Shown here: one piece after another, positions 5,316-6,517 of the stretch | How the letters are laid out: each line of letters opens with the position of its first letter | Numbering within the stretch: position 1 is the first letter of the stretch | NCBI GenBank assembly: GCA_021773655.1 | Contig: JAJFJX010000464.1 | Location: 1-6,517, forward strand | Origin: Panacagrimonas sp. | Lineage (GTDB): Bacteria > Pseudomonadota > Gammaproteobacteria > Nevskiales > Nevskiaceae | Reading direction: 5' to 3' | Length of the DNA stretch: 6,517 nucleotides | The notes under the pieces: model-generated | Told to the model about the DNA's origin: nothing | Databases searched by the model: none | What the model saw: the letters and a program-made list of their open reading frames with translations, nothing else | Position numbers and translations under genes: made by a program

Positions 5316-5472
5316 CTGGCCCCTCGTCGTATCTCCGACAAACGGAAGGAGATGACCTAGCCTCTGCAAAGCATGGCTGATTCGTTCAAGTTCGAACTCA
5401 CGCAGCCACTTGCGAGCCGTCCTGAGAAGGTGACCGGCGGGCCGGGTCTTCCTGTCCAGGTGTAGTGTGGGG

Positions 5473-5649
5473 TTAGTTTTTAGCTTCCACTTTACGCTTC
5501 AAAGCATCTTTGATGAGGAGTACGACACCCACGACGATGAGCACGACGATGAAACTCTCACCTCCATCTGAGAGCCGGACAAAGCGAAAAAAACCCAAGG
5601 CCCCGTAGACAATTGCGAATACGATCATGAGGACGCCAGCTCGCCGCAC
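5473..5649 (-). CDS. Small two-helix membrane protein, 58 aa
   Basis: The frame begins at GTG 5649 and ends TAA 5475-5473. A near-perfect AGGAGG (5660-5655) lies 5 bases before GTG, and an in-frame TAA sits directly upstream, so no longer start is possible. The protein has two hydrophobic segments: residues ~5-24 (GVLMIVFAIVYGALGFF) and ~33-46 (SFIVVLIVVGVVLL), joined by a polar turn RLSDGGE. Its C-terminal tail is basic (KDALKRKVEAKN). The N-terminus carries RR before the first helix, so both ends probably face the cytoplasm by the positive-inside rule. I do not recognise a family. Small membrane proteins of this size on plasmids include hypothetical, toxin-like and holin-like proteins. It is convergent with the TopoVI-A-like gene and lies downstream of the replication gene on the same strand. 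Confidence 0.7.
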   Translation of the reverse strand: MRRAGVLMIVFAIVYGALGFFRFVRLSDGGESFIVVLIVVGVVLLIKDALKRKVEAKN

Positions 5650-5654
5650 TTATA

Positions 5655-5660
5655 CCTCCT
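5655..5660 (-). promoter_or_regulatory. Ribosome binding site of the small membrane protein; decides the GTG start
   Basis: AGGAGG on the minus strand lies 5 bases before GTG 5649. An in-frame ATG exists at residue 8 but has no such site. Confidence 0.75.
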
Positions 5661-5681
5661 GTTCCATTTAGTGTCGGGGCC

Positions 5682-5710
5682 AAATTACCCAAACCTAACC
5701 AGGCCACCAA
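5682..5710 (-). promoter_or_regulatory. Possible promoter of the small membrane protein gene
   Basis: On the minus strand TTGGTG (5710-5705) and TAATTT (5687-5682) are 17 bases apart and would give a short leader before the ribosome binding site. Both boxes are weak matches to consensus; the support is spacing and position. Confidence 0.3.
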
Positions 5711-5828
5711 ACGACTGTTCGGCTTCCTCCCTGACGAGCCTCGATCGAAGGCAAGGTCCGATGACTGGCAGTTATGTCTACTCATATACGCCCGCTACCA
5801 TTCGTGCTGAGCCCATGATCAAGACCCA

Positions 5829-5868
5829 CCCTCGGGGGCTGCGGCGCAGGCACCTCGCTGACGCTCGC
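5829..5868 (+). repeat. Degenerate third copy (C) of the dispersed repeat
   Basis: CCCTCGGGGGCTG (5829-5841) is identical to 3185-3197 of copy A. CACCTCGCTG-A-CGCTCGC (5851-5867) matches copy A's core apart from one inserted base. The orientation is the same as copy A. It sits just downstream of the replication gene's stop. The rest of the element is not recognisable. Confidence 0.6.
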
Positions 5869-5891
5869 CACCCACGCCACAGCGCCTAACC

Positions 5892-5916
5892 CCCACCCAC
5901 ATCACACATGGGTGGG
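5892..5916 (-). terminator. Hairpin overlapping the stop codon of the replication gene C-terminal part
   Basis: CCCACCCA (5892-5899) pairs perfectly with TGGGTGGG (5909-5916) across a 9-base loop containing the TGA stop at 5904-5902. No U-run follows on the minus strand, so it is at best a weak or atypical terminator. Confidence 0.4.
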
Positions 5917-6517
5917 CACCGCAGACTGCGCGCAGTGCCGCGCAAGCGAAGCGCGGGGCGCTGTGTGCAGGCCCCGGAGGGCGGGATCGTCAAGCTCTCC
6001 AGTGGAAGCTGCATCCAGCGACCGTTCGTGCCCTCCTACGCCAGCTGGGATCGTCCGTCCCCGTGAAGCGATGCGCGCGTGCGCCTGCTCAGACCACGCC
6101 AGCGCACGCGACCAGCTGCCCATCTCCACGGTGTAATAGCGATGCCGCGTGCCACCACGGCGGTGGCGGTGCTTGACCATCTCAATGCCGTGCGCGCGTA
6201 GCACACGTCGTACAAACTCAGCCGGTCGTCGGTTGAGGTCCGCAGGGATGGAGTGGACCGGCGCAACCAGCGACGCGTTCGCGCGCACCCAATCCACGAA
6301 CCCCGCGTCGTGGAGCCCTGCGCTGGACATCTCGAAGGCCTCGGGGCGCTCGGGATCGAAACCCGCTGCGCGCAGCAGCAGATCGGTCACACGTACCCGC
6401 GCGATGAGCGCGCGCTGGCTCGTGTAGAGGGATCGCTTCAGCGCAAGGCGCTCCACGTCGCGGATGAACATGTCCTCTCCCACACCCGCCCAGTACGCGC
6501 GCAGCTGCGCAAGCCGC
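5902..6517 (-). CDS. C-terminal part of a large replication-type protein, partial: N-terminus off the right edge
   Basis: The frame is open to the right edge (RLAQLRAYWAG precedes a GTG at 6483) and ends with TGA at 5904-5902, giving 204 visible residues. There is no ribosome binding site at the GTG, so I treat the piece as a continuation and not a separate gene. Visible residues 15-55 are helical and basic. Residues 95-130 (PAEFVRRVLRAHGIEMVKHR, then a GGTRHRYY stretch) look like a small winged-helix-type domain ending in an R-x-R-Y-Y pattern, as found at the C-terminus of plasmid replication helicases. The last ~65 residues are low in recognisable signal. No motif identifies it alone. The reason for the call is that the other end of the window holds a replication protein on the same strand lacking just such a tail, and the combined length (~1,167 residues) is sensible for the family. 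The direct join is out of frame, so the two could belong to different molecules. Confidence 0.72.
   Translation of the reverse strand, partial: RLAQLRAYWAGVGEDMFIRDVERLALKRSLYTSQRALIARVRVTDLLLRAAGFDPERPEAFEMSSAGLHDAGFVDWVRANASLVAPVHSIPADLNRRPAEFVRRVLRAHGIEMVKHRHRRGGTRHRYYTVEMGSWSRALAWSEQAHARIASRGRTIPAGVGGHERSLDAASTGELDDPALRGLHTAPRASLARHCAQSAVPTHV

Larger units (their letters stand above)
5057..5472. other. 416-bp non-coding region between the TopoVI-A-like gene and the small membrane gene
   Basis: I see no supported gene. The stretch holds the nested inverted repeats, repeat copy B, very long G-runs and a G-quadruplex motif. A 30-codon frame (ATG 5373 to TAG 5465) exists but has no ribosome binding site at normal spacing. 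An AAGGAGATG sequence at 5346-5354 looks like a ribosome binding site running into an ATG, but that frame stops after two codons. CCGG-CGGG-CCGG at 5434-5445 can form a small hairpin beyond the end of the convergent small gene. With its repeats and G-rich structure, this is the second candidate for the replication origin. Confidence 0.5.
5650..5901. other. Gap between the replication gene end and the small membrane gene
   Basis: The gap is about 250 bases with no convincing gene. It holds the hairpin at the replication gene stop, repeat copy C and the leader of the small gene. The part nearest the small gene (about 5660-5820) is less GC-rich than the rest of the window. A 72-codon plus-strand frame starting at 5671 has no ribosome binding site and runs into repeat sequence. 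Confidence 0.5.

Noticed and set aside
4977..5369. 130-codon minus-strand frame after the TopoVI-A-like gene
   Set aside because: It overlaps the end of that gene and runs through the nested inverted repeats and copy B. Its peptide resemblance to a frame at 3187-3267 comes from the shared DNA repeat.
5373..5465. 30-codon plus-strand frame (MADSFKFELTQ start)
   Set aside because: The residue mix is plausible, but there is no ribosome binding site at proper spacing and it is too short to judge; kept only as a note in the non-coding region.
1..6517. Insertion sequence, transposase, integrase, rRNA or tRNA gene
   Set aside because: No DDE, HUH or tyrosine/serine recombinase motif appears in any supported frame, and I see no tRNA cloverleaf or rRNA sequence.

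Overview
The window looks like most or all of a small (about 6.5 kb) plasmid from a GC-rich bacterium. No rRNA, tRNA or housekeeping gene is present to fix the taxon. GC-biased third codon positions, long antisense shadow frames and Ala/Arg/Pro-rich proteins fit a high-GC lineage such as Myxococcota, but that is a guess.

Layout. (1) Positions 1-2889, minus strand: a very large replication protein entering from the left edge. It has an N-terminal Toprim (primase-type) domain, a Pro/Gly/Ala-rich linker built from in-frame DNA repeats, and a C-terminal superfamily-2-type helicase core. This is the architecture of CyRepA1-like / origin-binding plasmid replication proteins. (2) Positions 2890-3497: non-coding DNA with hairpins and an ~80-bp repeat element (copy A). 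(3) Positions 3498-4066, minus: a toxin-antitoxin operon, an RHH antitoxin followed by a MazF-like toxin with an ATGA overlap. (4) Positions 4142-5056, plus: a 304-aa protein related to topoisomerase VI subunit A / Spo11, with candidate catalytic Tyr and Toprim acidic residues present and no B subunit nearby. (5) Positions 5057-5472: non-coding DNA with inverted repeat copy B, nested inverted repeats and a G-quadruplex motif. (6) Positions 5473-5649, minus: a 58-aa two-helix membrane protein with a GTG start and strong ribosome binding site. (7) Positions 5650-5901: mostly non-coding, with a degenerate third repeat copy (C). (8) Positions 5902-6517, minus: the C-terminal end of a large protein running in from the right edge, most simply the missing tail of the replication protein at the left edge.

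Reading them together: if the molecule is circular, one replication gene of about 1,170 codons crosses the window junction. The rest is a payload of toxin-antitoxin (plasmid maintenance), an orphan Spo11/TopoVI-A-like protein and a small membrane protein. The toxin-antitoxin and TopoVI-A-like genes are divergent, share a 75-bp control region, and lie between two inverted copies of an ~80-bp repeat, so they may move or be maintained as a cassette. The direct 6517-to-1 join is out of frame (two bases short or one too many), so circularity is an inference.
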